A stretch of 6,388 nucleotides of DNA from contig CAJXUO010000084.1 of assembly GCA_913061425.1 (NCBI GenBank), positions 1-6,388 on the forward strand, written 5' to 3'. Source of the stretch: an uncultured Lutibacter sp. (GTDB lineage: Bacteria; Bacteroidota; Bacteroidia; Flavobacteriales; Flavobacteriaceae). Under the pieces are notes generated by a model. It was not told the origin of the DNA. It did not search any database and worked only from the letters and a program-made list of their open reading frames with translations. A program made the position numbers and the translations under genes. Shown here piece by piece: positions 1 to 5,461 of this stretch (the first letter of the stretch is position 1; the number at the start of each line of letters is the position of its first letter).

Positions 1-28
1 GGCAGCGTCAGATGTGTATAAGAGACAG
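1..28 (+). other. Nextera/Tn5 sequencing adapter remnant (artefact)
   Basis: Bases 10-28 are exactly the 19-bp Tn5 mosaic end AGATGTGTATAAGAGACAG, and bases 1-9 (GGCAGCGTC) are the 3' part of the Nextera read-1 tail that precedes it. This is untrimmed library adapter, not genomic DNA. It implies that base 1 is a contig end and that genomic sequence begins at base 29. It supplies the last six residues (LSLIHI) and the stop of the open frame on the minus strand, so that C-terminus is artificial. Confidence 0.97.
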
Positions 29-1084
29 TGGATTTTCTTTATTATAATTAATCAACATTCCAACTATCAAATTGTAACTTTTGATTCCTGCAGCTTGTTT
101 ATTTGCCTTTAAAAACAGATCAAATATTTTTTTTGAATACGGTTCCATAGGGTTTTGATAAGCCTGCCAAAACTCTTGAGACTCCTTCATGTTTTTAAGA
201 ACCCCTTTATTCACCTTCTGTACTGCAATTTTATACTTATTTTTATCATGTCTATATAAATCATTCAAAGCATATCGCAATCCCATATAATAGCCAGAAT
301 ATTGAAAATAAATATTCTCATTATTTATTGATGATAAGAAACCAATAAAATTAGCTTCATTTTCTGCAGCATATCCTAGCTGATGTGCAACTTCATGACA
401 ACTTGTTGAAGCATAAGAAACGGAAGGGTTTAAACTATTTACTTGAGCTTCGCCAGTAAAAGGATTCAAATAGCCAGAAGTTCCCAAATAAGTCATTGGT
501 AAGCTAATCATTGAATGTTTTAATGATTGCTCTTGATACATAAACTGAGGATATTTTTTACTTAATTTATTATATCCATTTTGAACCTTATTATAGACTT
601 CTTTTTTTGAAAATGGAAACGTCACTTTTACAGTATCATTATTGGTAATCTCAATTTGTGTTTTGTTTATTTTATCAATTAATAAATACGTAAATTTTTC
701 TAAATCATCAGTAGAATAGTTTAATTCTTTTATATCCAGTGTTTTATATAAAGGACGACGTAAATAGTTGATTCCCCAAAAAAAATGAAAGCAAAAATAT
801 ACAATTGAAAGAAGTCCGATTATTTTAACAATTTCTACTCTTTTTTTTCTGATTGATTGTATGATAAAACGAAGTATCAATACAGACAATACTATATATA
901 TAACATCGCCAAATGAAAATGGAATCCAACCAAATAAGAATCTAAAAAAACGAGAAATGTATGGGTATATTCCTGTAGAATAATAGTTCTCTACAAAGTC
1001 AGGTGATTTTGAAATTAATTGAATTACTAGCCATTGAACTACTAATAAAACACTTAAAATCCGATATTTTTTCGTATTATGCAT
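29..1084 (-). CDS. DUF3810 membrane protein with HExxH motif, 3' end missing
   Basis: This gene encodes a predicted inner-membrane protein of the DUF3810 family, which is common in Bacteroidota and has no established function. About 352 genuine residues are present. Three hydrophobic segments lie near residues 9-26, 58-76 and 87-106, followed by a soluble domain. That domain carries the zinc-metallopeptidase signature HEVAH at 230-234, followed by GYAAENEANF (237-246), where Glu241 or Glu243 is a plausible third metal ligand, as in gluzincins. Peptidase activity is inferred from the motif only. The start is the ATG at 1084; no Shine-Dalgarno is visible, but a TATTTTTG box ends four bases upstream. 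The frame runs into adapter at base 28, so the stop at 8-10 is not real. The protein is probably only slightly short, because the visible length is near the family's usual size. It is divergent from dnaB. Confidence 0.88.
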
Positions 1085-1088
1085 CAGT

Positions 1089-1096
1089 CAAAAATA
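1089..1096 (-). promoter_or_regulatory. Candidate -7 box for the DUF3810 gene
   Basis: On the minus strand this reads TATTTTTG, a match to the Bacteroidota -7 element TAnnTTTG. Only four bases separate it from the ATG at 1084, so transcription from it would give a leaderless or nearly leaderless mRNA. I find no TTG (-33) at the expected 17-23 base spacing. Such octamers are frequent in AT-rich DNA, so this is a weak call. Confidence 0.3.
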
Positions 1097-1128
1097 AGAA
1101 ATAAAACAAGATGTTTTTCGTTTCATAG

Positions 1129-1170
1129 TTATTAACATTATAGACACTTATTAACAAAAGATGTGCACAA
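1129..1170. promoter_or_regulatory. Cluster of three DnaA-box-like 9-mers upstream of dnaB
   Basis: TTATTAACA occurs at 1129-1137 and again at 1148-1156, 19 bases apart start to start in the same orientation. TTGTGCACA lies on the minus strand at 1162-1170. Each differs by one base from the DnaA box consensus TTATNCACA. The third contains the perfect palindrome TGTGCACA (1162-1169). The cluster sits 55-96 bases before the dnaB start. It could bind DnaA or another regulator; chance similarity in AT-rich DNA is a real alternative. Confidence 0.3.
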
Positions 1171-1211
1171 ATATATTTTTATAAAACCCCTACATTTTAA
1201 GTCTTTAAATT

Positions 1212-1219
1212 TACTTTTG
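1212..1219 (+). promoter_or_regulatory. Candidate -7 box for dnaB
   Basis: TACTTTTG matches the Bacteroidota -7 element TAnnTTTG and lies five bases before the dnaB ATG at 1225. Transcription would therefore start at or next to the start codon. The same octamer occurs before the M28 peptidase gene. No TTG is found at the usual -33 position, which lowers confidence. Confidence 0.38.
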
Positions 1220-1224
1220 TTTTC

Positions 1225-2736
1225 ATGGAGAATACACAGCCAATACAGTCGAGAAATACAAAAAGAAATACGGTGATTAACCTTGAAAAAGGGAAGTTGC
1301 CACCACAAGCCGTTGATTTAGAGACTGCTGTATTGGGCGCAATGATGATTGATAAAAAAGGGGTCGATGATGTCATTGATATTTTAAATCCAGAAACTTT
1401 TTATGTACCTGCACATCAAGAAGTTTATCGTGCCATTTATACATTGTTTCAAAACTCTGAACCAATTGATTTACGTACTGTTTCTAATCAGTTACGAAAA
1501 AATGGAAAGTTAGAATTTGTTGGAGGAGATTTTTATTTAATTGGTTTAACACAAAAAGTAGCTTCTACAGCGCATATAGAATTTCACTCAAGAATTATAC
1601 TTCAAAAATTCATTCAGCGAAAATTAATTACTATTTCATCAGAAATTATTCAAGAAGCATATGACGAAACAGTTGATGTTTTTGATCTATTAGATGCTGC
1701 TGAAAGCAAGTTTTTTGAGGTAACTCAAGGGAACTTGAAAAAAGGTTCTGAAGATGCAGCAAGTTTAGTGAAAACAGCGATTCAAAAAGTTGAAGAAATC
1801 TCTAAGAAAGAGGGGATGAGTGGTATCGCTTCTGGATTTACAAAATTAGATGCTTTGACTTCTGGTTGGCAACCTTCAGATTTAATTATTATCGCTGCAC
1901 GTCCAGGAATGGGTAAAACAGCCTTTGTAATTTCTATGGCCAAAAACATGGCGATTCAATTCAATCATGCTGTTGCAGTATTTTCTTTAGAGATGTCGTC
2001 AGTACAATTAATTACACGTATGATTTCTAGTGAAACTGGAATTTCATCTAGTAAATTAAGAACTGGAAACTTACAAGCACACGAATGGGAGCAGTTAAAT
2101 GTAAAAGTTAAAAACTTAACGAAAGCACCTATTTTTATTGATGATACACCTTCTCTTTCAATTTTTGATTTAAGAGCAAAAGCAAGACGTTTAGTATCTC
2201 AGCATGATGTGAAAATCATTATTATTGATTATTTACAATTGATGACTGCTGGATCGAGTAAAAACAGTGGTAATCGTGAACAAGAAATCTCGATGATATC
2301 GAGAAACTTAAAAGCCCTTGCGAAGGAATTAGCCGTTCCCGTAATTGCACTTTCACAATTATCGCGTGCTGTTGAAACACGTGGAGGATCTAAAAGACCT
2401 TTACTTTCAGATTTACGTGAATCTGGAGCGATTGAGCAAGATGCCGATATTGTATCTTTTATTTTCCGTCCAGAATATTACGGAATGACAGAATGGGATG
2501 ATGATGAGCGTACACCTTGTGAAGGTCAAGGAGAATTTATTATGGCAAAACATAGAAATGGTGGTTTGGATAATATTCGTTTGAAATTTACAGGTCACTT
2601 AGCACAATTCTCAGATTTAGATGAAGGGTTTGGAAATGAATTCCAATCTAAAATGAATAATGAATTACCTGCAAGTGCTCAAAATGTGAATCCTGATGAT
2701 GCCTTTGGAGGAATTGATGATGACGTTCCGTTTTAA
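1225..2736 (+). CDS. dnaB: Replicative DNA helicase DnaB
   Basis: DnaB is the hexameric 5'-3' helicase that unwinds the chromosome at the replication fork and works with primase DnaG. The protein is 503 aa, complete and of normal length. The N-terminal primase-interaction domain spans about residues 26-130 (it begins LPPQAVDLETAVLGAMMID), followed by a linker to about 190. The RecA-like motor domain follows. It has Walker A ARPGMGKT at 225-232, catalytic Glu256 in FSLEM, Walker B IIIIDYLQL at 331-339 with Asp335, the LSQLSRAVE segment at 376-384, and a likely arginine finger Arg415 in FRPEYY. There is no intein. Residues about 463-503 are polar and probably disordered, ending in DDDVPF, which resembles the SSB C-terminal tip. 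The start at ATG 1225 matches the usual N-terminus of flavobacterial DnaB proteins; no Shine-Dalgarno is visible. The next gene follows after 18 bases. Confidence 0.97.
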   Translation: MENTQPIQSRNTKRNTVINLEKGKLPPQAVDLETAVLGAMMIDKKGVDDVIDILNPETFYVPAHQEVYRAIYTLFQNSEPIDLRTVSNQLRKNGKLEFVGGDFYLIGLTQKVASTAHIEFHSRIILQKFIQRKLITISSEIIQEAYDETVDVFDLLDAAESKFFEVTQGNLKKGSEDAASLVKTAIQKVEEISKKEGMSGIASGFTKLDALTSGWQPSDLIIIAARPGMGKTAFVISMAKNMAIQFNHAVAVFSLEMSSVQLITRMISSETGISSSKLRTGNLQAHEWEQLNVKVKNLTKAPIFIDDTPSLSIFDLRAKARRLVSQHDVKIIIIDYLQLMTAGSSKNSGNREQEISMISRNLKALAKELAVPVIALSQLSRAVETRGGSKRPLLSDLRESGAIEQDADIVSFIFRPEYYGMTEWDDDERTPCEGQGEFIMAKHRNGGLDNIRLKFTGHLAQFSDLDEGFGNEFQSKMNNELPASAQNVNPDDAFGGIDDDVPF

Positions 2737-2754
2737 AGTCTAATTTATTACTTA

Positions 2755-4044
2755 TTGAAAAACATACTACAAATAAAACAGCAACTAAGAAGCAGTATTT
2801 TACTGCTTGCGTTGCTTTTTGTTACACATTCTATTTTCGCATCATTCGTTTATATTCCAATGAATGACAACAATCAGGAAAATCATTTAAAGGCCTATGG
2901 CATTACGTATTGGACTTTAGAAAAAGGACTAAAAGCCAAATGGTTGTTGAATTATGATGGCGGCGCATTTTTAATAGAACATACTCCAGAAATTGAAAAT
3001 GAATGCAAAATTCGAGGAGTTTCATATCAAGTAATTTCAGATTTACAAGCAGAGAATATACTAATAGAAATAAGTAGTCCGTCAAAAAACATGAAAGAGG
3101 TCCTTTTAGAGAAAGCACCCAAAATTGCGGTGTATTCTCCAAAAAGTAAATTGCCTTGGGATGACGCTGTGACAATGGTACTAACCTATGCGGAAATTCC
3201 TTTTGATGTTATCTATGATGAAGAAGTATTAGACGAAAAGTTATTGTTATACGAGTGGTTACATCTACATCATGAAGACTTTACAGGTCAATTTGGGAAA
3301 TTTTATGGCAGTTATAGAACTGCGCCTTGGTATATAGAAGAAAAAAAATATCAAGAAGAAACAGCAACAAAATTAGGATTCTCAAAAGTATCTGAAGAGA
3401 AATTGGCGGTGACTAAAAAGATTCGAGATTATGTGATTGGTGGCGGATTTATGTTTGCCATGTGTTCTGCAACTGATAGTTTTGATATTGCCCTATCTGC
3501 AGAAGGAGTAGATATTTGTGAATCTATGTTTGATGGCGATCCTTCTGAAGCAAGCTATCAATCTAAAATAGACTTTTCCAGAACCTTTGCTTTTAAAGAC
3601 TATAAATTAGAACGAAATCCAGTGATGTATGAGTTTTCTTCTATAGATATGACCATGAAGCGCAAAATACAACGTACAACTGATTATTTTTCATTGATGA
3701 ATTTCTCTGCAAAATGGGATCCTGTGCCAACAATGTTGTGTCAAAATCACACACAATTAGTCAAAGGTTTTATGGGACAAACGACTTCGTTTGATAGAAA
3801 TACGGTGAAACCTACTGTTTTAATCATGGGAGAAAATAAAACAAATGGTGAAGCGCGTTACATACACGGAACAAAAGGTAAAGGGATGTTTACGTTTTAT
3901 GGCGGACATGATCCTGAAGACTATAGCCATAGAGTAGGTGACCCAAAAACTGAACTGGATTTACACCCAAATTCTCCAGGATATCGCTTGATCTTAAATA
4001 ATGTCTTGTTTCCTGCTGCTAAGAAAAAGAAGCAAAAGACTTAA
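2755..4044 (+). CDS. Secreted protein of the flavobacterial 'asparagine synthetase B' family (name doubtful)
   Basis: This 429-aa protein belongs to a flavobacterial family that I recall being annotated as asparagine synthetase B. The sequence does not support that reaction: there is no N-terminal Cys2 nucleophile, no SGGxDS ATP-pyrophosphatase motif, and it has a signal peptide (hydrophobic core about 15-25, likely cleavage after Ala29 in SIFA-SF). It is therefore probably exported. Conserved-looking blocks are HLKAYGITYWTLEKG (44-58), LHLHHEDFTGQFGKF (169-183), GGGFMFAMCSATDSF (229-243) and FYGGHDPEDYSH (381-392). The Cys237 block resembles the nucleophile elbow of class I glutamine-amidotransferase-like or ThuA-like folds; that assignment is an inference. 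The start is TTG at 2755. The frame opens at the dnaB stop, no ATG precedes the signal peptide, and the first internal ATG (2860) lies beyond it. The 18-base gap suggests cotranscription with dnaB. Confidence 0.82.
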   Translation: MKNILQIKQQLRSSILLLALLFVTHSIFASFVYIPMNDNNQENHLKAYGITYWTLEKGLKAKWLLNYDGGAFLIEHTPEIENECKIRGVSYQVISDLQAENILIEISSPSKNMKEVLLEKAPKIAVYSPKSKLPWDDAVTMVLTYAEIPFDVIYDEEVLDEKLLLYEWLHLHHEDFTGQFGKFYGSYRTAPWYIEEKKYQEETATKLGFSKVSEEKLAVTKKIRDYVIGGGFMFAMCSATDSFDIALSAEGVDICESMFDGDPSEASYQSKIDFSRTFAFKDYKLERNPVMYEFSSIDMTMKRKIQRTTDYFSLMNFSAKWDPVPTMLCQNHTQLVKGFMGQTTSFDRNTVKPTVLIMGENKTNGEARYIHGTKGKGMFTFYGGHDPEDYSHRVGDPKTELDLHPNSPGYRLILNNVLFPAAKKKKQKT

Positions 4045-4054
4045 TACTTGGCTT

Positions 4055-4228
4055 ATGAAATATACTTGCTCGATAACTATTAATTTACCCATTGGTAAAA
4101 CAGTAGCGCTTTGGAAAGATGAAAACAATTTCAAGGAAAGGTAAGACGGATTTAAAAGTATTGAACTTTTAAGTGGAACTTATAATAAAAAAGAAGCAAA
4201 GTCTAAGGTATTATTTAAACCCAAATAA
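4055..4228 (+). pseudogene. Decayed SRPBCC-family gene (stop codon and truncation)
   Basis: Reading from the ATG at 4055 gives MKYTCSITINLPIGKTVALW, then a stop TAA at 4142-4144. The same frame continues with DGFKSIELLSGT (4145-4180) and AKSKVLFKPK, ending at a second stop, 4226-4228. The order MKYTC, N-x-PI-x-K-x-V, DGFKSIELLSGT, AKSK-x-x-FK matches the first third of Bacteroidota SRPBCC (START-like, hydrophobic ligand-binding) proteins of roughly 150 aa. In that family the stop region normally reads like FKEWQDGF; here it reads FKER-stop-DGF, which fits Trp to Arg plus CAA (Gln) to TAA. The remaining two thirds are absent. This is a dead remnant, 10 bases after the preceding gene. Confidence 0.75.
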
Positions 4229-4313
4229 AATTCGTCATTCTATAGACCCATATTTTTATCAGATTACTGTAAATGGTCAAAAATATATTAAAGTCTTTGT
4301 ATTTATAAAATAA
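4227..4313 (+). pseudogene. Short C-terminal gene remnant, copy A
   Basis: This frame encodes KIRHSIDPYFYQ then ITVNGQKYIKVFVFIK before TAA at 4311-4313. It has no start codon of its own: the frame is open only back to a stop at 4170-4172, where it overlaps the SRPBCC remnant in another frame. It is clearly homologous to copy B at 5221-5319 (pattern KI..H..P.YFYQI.VN..K..K.FVF.K-stop). I do not recognise the parent family. It is best read as the surviving 3' end of a lost gene. Confidence 0.5.
4251..4265 (+). repeat. 15-base direct repeat, copy 1
   Basis: TATTTTTATCAGATT here is identical to 5257-5271, 1006 bases downstream. It is the best-conserved part of the two homologous C-terminal remnants; flanking codons differ but encode similar residues. 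This indicates an old coding duplication rather than a recent insertion target-site duplication. Confidence 0.6.
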
Positions 4314-4347
4314 CGAAAGCACAACAACATAAATAAATTTATTATTA

Positions 4348-5121
4348 TTGGATAAACAATTCACTTTTAACTTCAAAACAGATATTTCTAAAATCAATAT
4401 TCCAATTAAACTTAACAATCCTTTTGAGTTAATTATTCCAGAAATTGCAAAAATAGCAACGAAAGAATTTCAAGAATTTATTACCGAAGAATCCAAAAAG
4501 TGGCAGTATAACTTTAGTGTTCAAAAAGGGAAAATGTTTGGAATTCTTGTGGTTCAACAAGAAGATGGAACGTATAGTTATATAGGTACTGTTTCAGGAA
4601 AATTACCTAACAATACAACATCTAATAAATTCATTCCTTCCGTCTTTGATACTTCTGTAGGTGATTTTTTTATTAATAAAGGCATGACAGCGTTGAGTGA
4701 AATTGGAAATCAAATTAAAAACACCCATAATCCTTCTGAAGTTACTTTATTAAAAGAAAAAAGGGCGCAAAAATCGATAGCCTTACAGCAACGTCTTTTT
4801 GAGAATTATAATTTTTTAAATCTTTCGAGAAAGAATAAAAATTTATTAGAAATATTTAAGCATTCATCTCATGGAAACCCTCCTGTTGCAGCAGGCGAAT
4901 GTGTTGCTCCTAAATTACTCCAATATGCTATTGAACATCAATTAAAACCAATCGCTTTGACAGAGTTTTGGTGGGAAAATCCTATTAAGAATAAAGAAAA
5001 GGAACACGCCGTTTTTTATCCATCTTGCAAAAACAGATGTAGACCTATTTTAGAATACATGTTAGAAGATACAGAACTGTTTGCCAGAAGTACAGCGAAT
5101 CTAAAAAGCACAACAAAATAG
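4348..5121 (+). CDS. Stand-alone N-terminal domain homologue of Bacteroidota RluA-type pseudouridine synthase; no catalytic domain
   Basis: This 257-aa protein resembles the long N-terminal extension found before the catalytic domain in Bacteroidota RluA-family pseudouridine synthases. The recognisable blocks are NFKTDISKINIP (8-19), GKMFGILVVQ (61-70), SGKLPNN (83-89), IPSVFD (96-101), KSIALQQRLFENYNFLN (142-158), AAGECVAPKLLQYA (181-194), LKPIALTEFWW (199-209) and FYPSCKNRCRPILEYML (223-239). The long coiled coil usually present between the IPSVFD and ALQQ blocks is almost absent. The HRLD-type catalytic motif is missing: the protein stops about 18 residues after the CRPILEYML block. Modification of uridine is therefore unlikely. 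Cys185, His220, Cys227 and Cys231 could form a metal or redox site; this is an inference. The start is TTG at 4348 with an in-frame stop at 4330. No ATG fits, and the next one falls inside the conserved GKMFG block. It could be a conserved short paralogue or a truncated gene; the clean frame favours the former. Confidence 0.72.
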   Translation: MDKQFTFNFKTDISKINIPIKLNNPFELIIPEIAKIATKEFQEFITEESKKWQYNFSVQKGKMFGILVVQQEDGTYSYIGTVSGKLPNNTTSNKFIPSVFDTSVGDFFINKGMTALSEIGNQIKNTHNPSEVTLLKEKRAQKSIALQQRLFENYNFLNLSRKNKNLLEIFKHSSHGNPPVAAGECVAPKLLQYAIEHQLKPIALTEFWWENPIKNKEKEHAVFYPSCKNRCRPILEYMLEDTELFARSTANLKSTTK

Positions 5122-5127
5122 GGGGTC

Positions 5128-5142
5128 AAAGTTCTTAACTTT
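5128..5142 (+). terminator. Small hairpin after the pseudouridine-synthase-like gene
   Basis: AAAGTT-CTT-AACTTT is a perfect 6-bp inverted repeat with a 3-base loop, six bases after the TAG stop at 5119-5121. It ends in a short run of four T. The stem is AT-rich and short, so termination would be weak. Confidence 0.3.
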
Positions 5143-5146
5143 TCCT

Positions 5147-5165
5147 TATCGTATTCAATACGATA
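5147..5165. promoter_or_regulatory. 19-base perfect palindrome
   Basis: TATCGTATT-C-AATACGATA is a perfect inverted repeat with 9-base arms around a single central base. As RNA it could form an 8-bp stem with a 3-base loop, but no T run follows. As DNA it has the form of an operator for a dimeric regulator. It lies 26 bases after the end of the preceding gene, and no obvious promoter adjoins it. The dyad is certain; its function is not. Confidence 0.4.
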
Positions 5166-5220
5166 CATTCAATTATATCAAACAACTCTACTAATAGATA
5201 TTTTTTTAGTATTTTTATAT

Positions 5221-5319
5221 AAAATAATTGCACATATGCCTAACTGTAACCCACAATATTTTTATCAGATTGTTGTGAATAGTAAGAAGCATAGCAAAGC
5301 ATTTGTGTTTGTAAAATAA
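5221..5319 (+). pseudogene. Short C-terminal gene remnant, copy B
   Basis: This frame encodes KIIAHMPNCNPQYFYQ then IVVNSKKHSKAFVFVK before TAA at 5317-5319. It is homologous to copy A at 4227-4313. An ATG at 5236 would give a 27-aa peptide, so a tiny gene cannot be excluded. The upstream frame is low-complexity T-rich sequence, and the shared C-terminal motif makes a gene remnant more likely. A strong inverted repeat starts two bases after the stop, as expected for the end of a former transcription unit. The parent family is not recognised. Confidence 0.42.
5257..5271 (+). repeat. 15-base direct repeat, copy 2
   Basis: TATTTTTATCAGATT is identical to 4251-4265. It encodes the YFYQI core of the C-terminal remnant in the same reading frame as copy 1. 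Confidence 0.6.
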
Positions 5320-5320
5320 A

Positions 5321-5372
5321 TAAAGGATACTTTTATAAACGTATTTTAATCTGATTAGTGAAGTATCCTTTA
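5321..5372 (+). terminator. Inverted repeat with 12-bp stem, possible terminator
   Basis: TAAAGGATACTT (5321-5332) and AAGTATCCTTTA (5361-5372) are perfect reverse complements separated by 28 bases. The repeat begins two bases after the stop of remnant B and is preceded by an A-rich tract. The downstream side has only three T (CCTTTA), and the loop is long for a classical intrinsic terminator. It may still terminate transcription in either direction and insulate the peptidase gene at 5462. Confidence 0.5.
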
Positions 5373-5389
5373 CTCACAATAATATTTAT

Positions 5390-5397
5390 TACTTTTG
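5390..5397 (+). promoter_or_regulatory. Candidate -7 box for the M28 peptidase gene
   Basis: TACTTTTG matches TAnnTTTG and is the same octamer as before dnaB. Transcription starting a few bases downstream would leave a leader of roughly 60 bases before the ATG at 5462. No TTG is present at 17-23 bases upstream, where the long inverted repeat lies instead. Confidence 0.33.
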
Positions 5398-5461
5398 ATG
5401 TTTTTGGATATTTAATTACCAAAAATGCTACACTGAAAGATAAAACACGTAAATATAAATC

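Larger units (their letters stand above)
5122..5461 (+). other. 340-base region without an intact gene
   Basis: Apart from the small hairpin, the 19-base palindrome, peptide remnant B and the long inverted repeat described separately, this stretch is AT-rich and shows no tRNA, no mobile-element ends and no open frame of note. The part from 5373 to 5461 would contain the promoter and leader of the M28 peptidase gene. Confidence 0.6.

Noticed and set aside
2413..2598. 61-codon open frame on the minus strand inside dnaB
   Set aside because: It is antisense to the conserved motor domain, has no recognisable family features, and is explained by the codon use of dnaB.
2734..2760. Stop-codon read-through joining dnaB to the next gene, since both are in the same frame with no other stop between them
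   Set aside because: The second protein begins with a good signal peptide and the DnaB tail looks complete, so two separate proteins are the simpler reading. The shared frame has a one-in-three chance of arising by accident.
2903..3175. 90-codon open frame on the minus strand inside the secreted-protein gene
   Set aside because: It overlaps conserved coding sequence of the plus strand and has no recognisable motif or initiation context.
4029..4054. Possible hairpin at the end of the secreted-protein gene (AAGC ... GCTT)
   Set aside because: The stem is only four contiguous base pairs with a bulge and no T run follows, so it is not a credible terminator.
4142..4144. TAA inside the SRPBCC frame as programmed recoding
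   Set aside because: The frame ends again at 4226, far short of a full domain, and a neighbouring conserved Trp is also lost. Decay explains both.
4215..4418. 67-codon open frame on the minus strand
   Set aside because: It is composed of AT-rich intergenic DNA and the 5' end of the plus-strand gene; the translation is low-complexity and matches nothing I recognise.
4348..5121. Active RluA-type pseudouridine synthase
   Set aside because: The catalytic domain with its HRLD-type motif is absent, and the bases downstream of 5121 do not encode it in any frame I could follow.
4251..5271. Direct repeats as target-site duplications or ends of a composite mobile element
   Set aside because: The repeats are coding and diverged at synonymous and conservative positions, there are no terminal inverted repeats at the matching borders, and no transposase lies between them.
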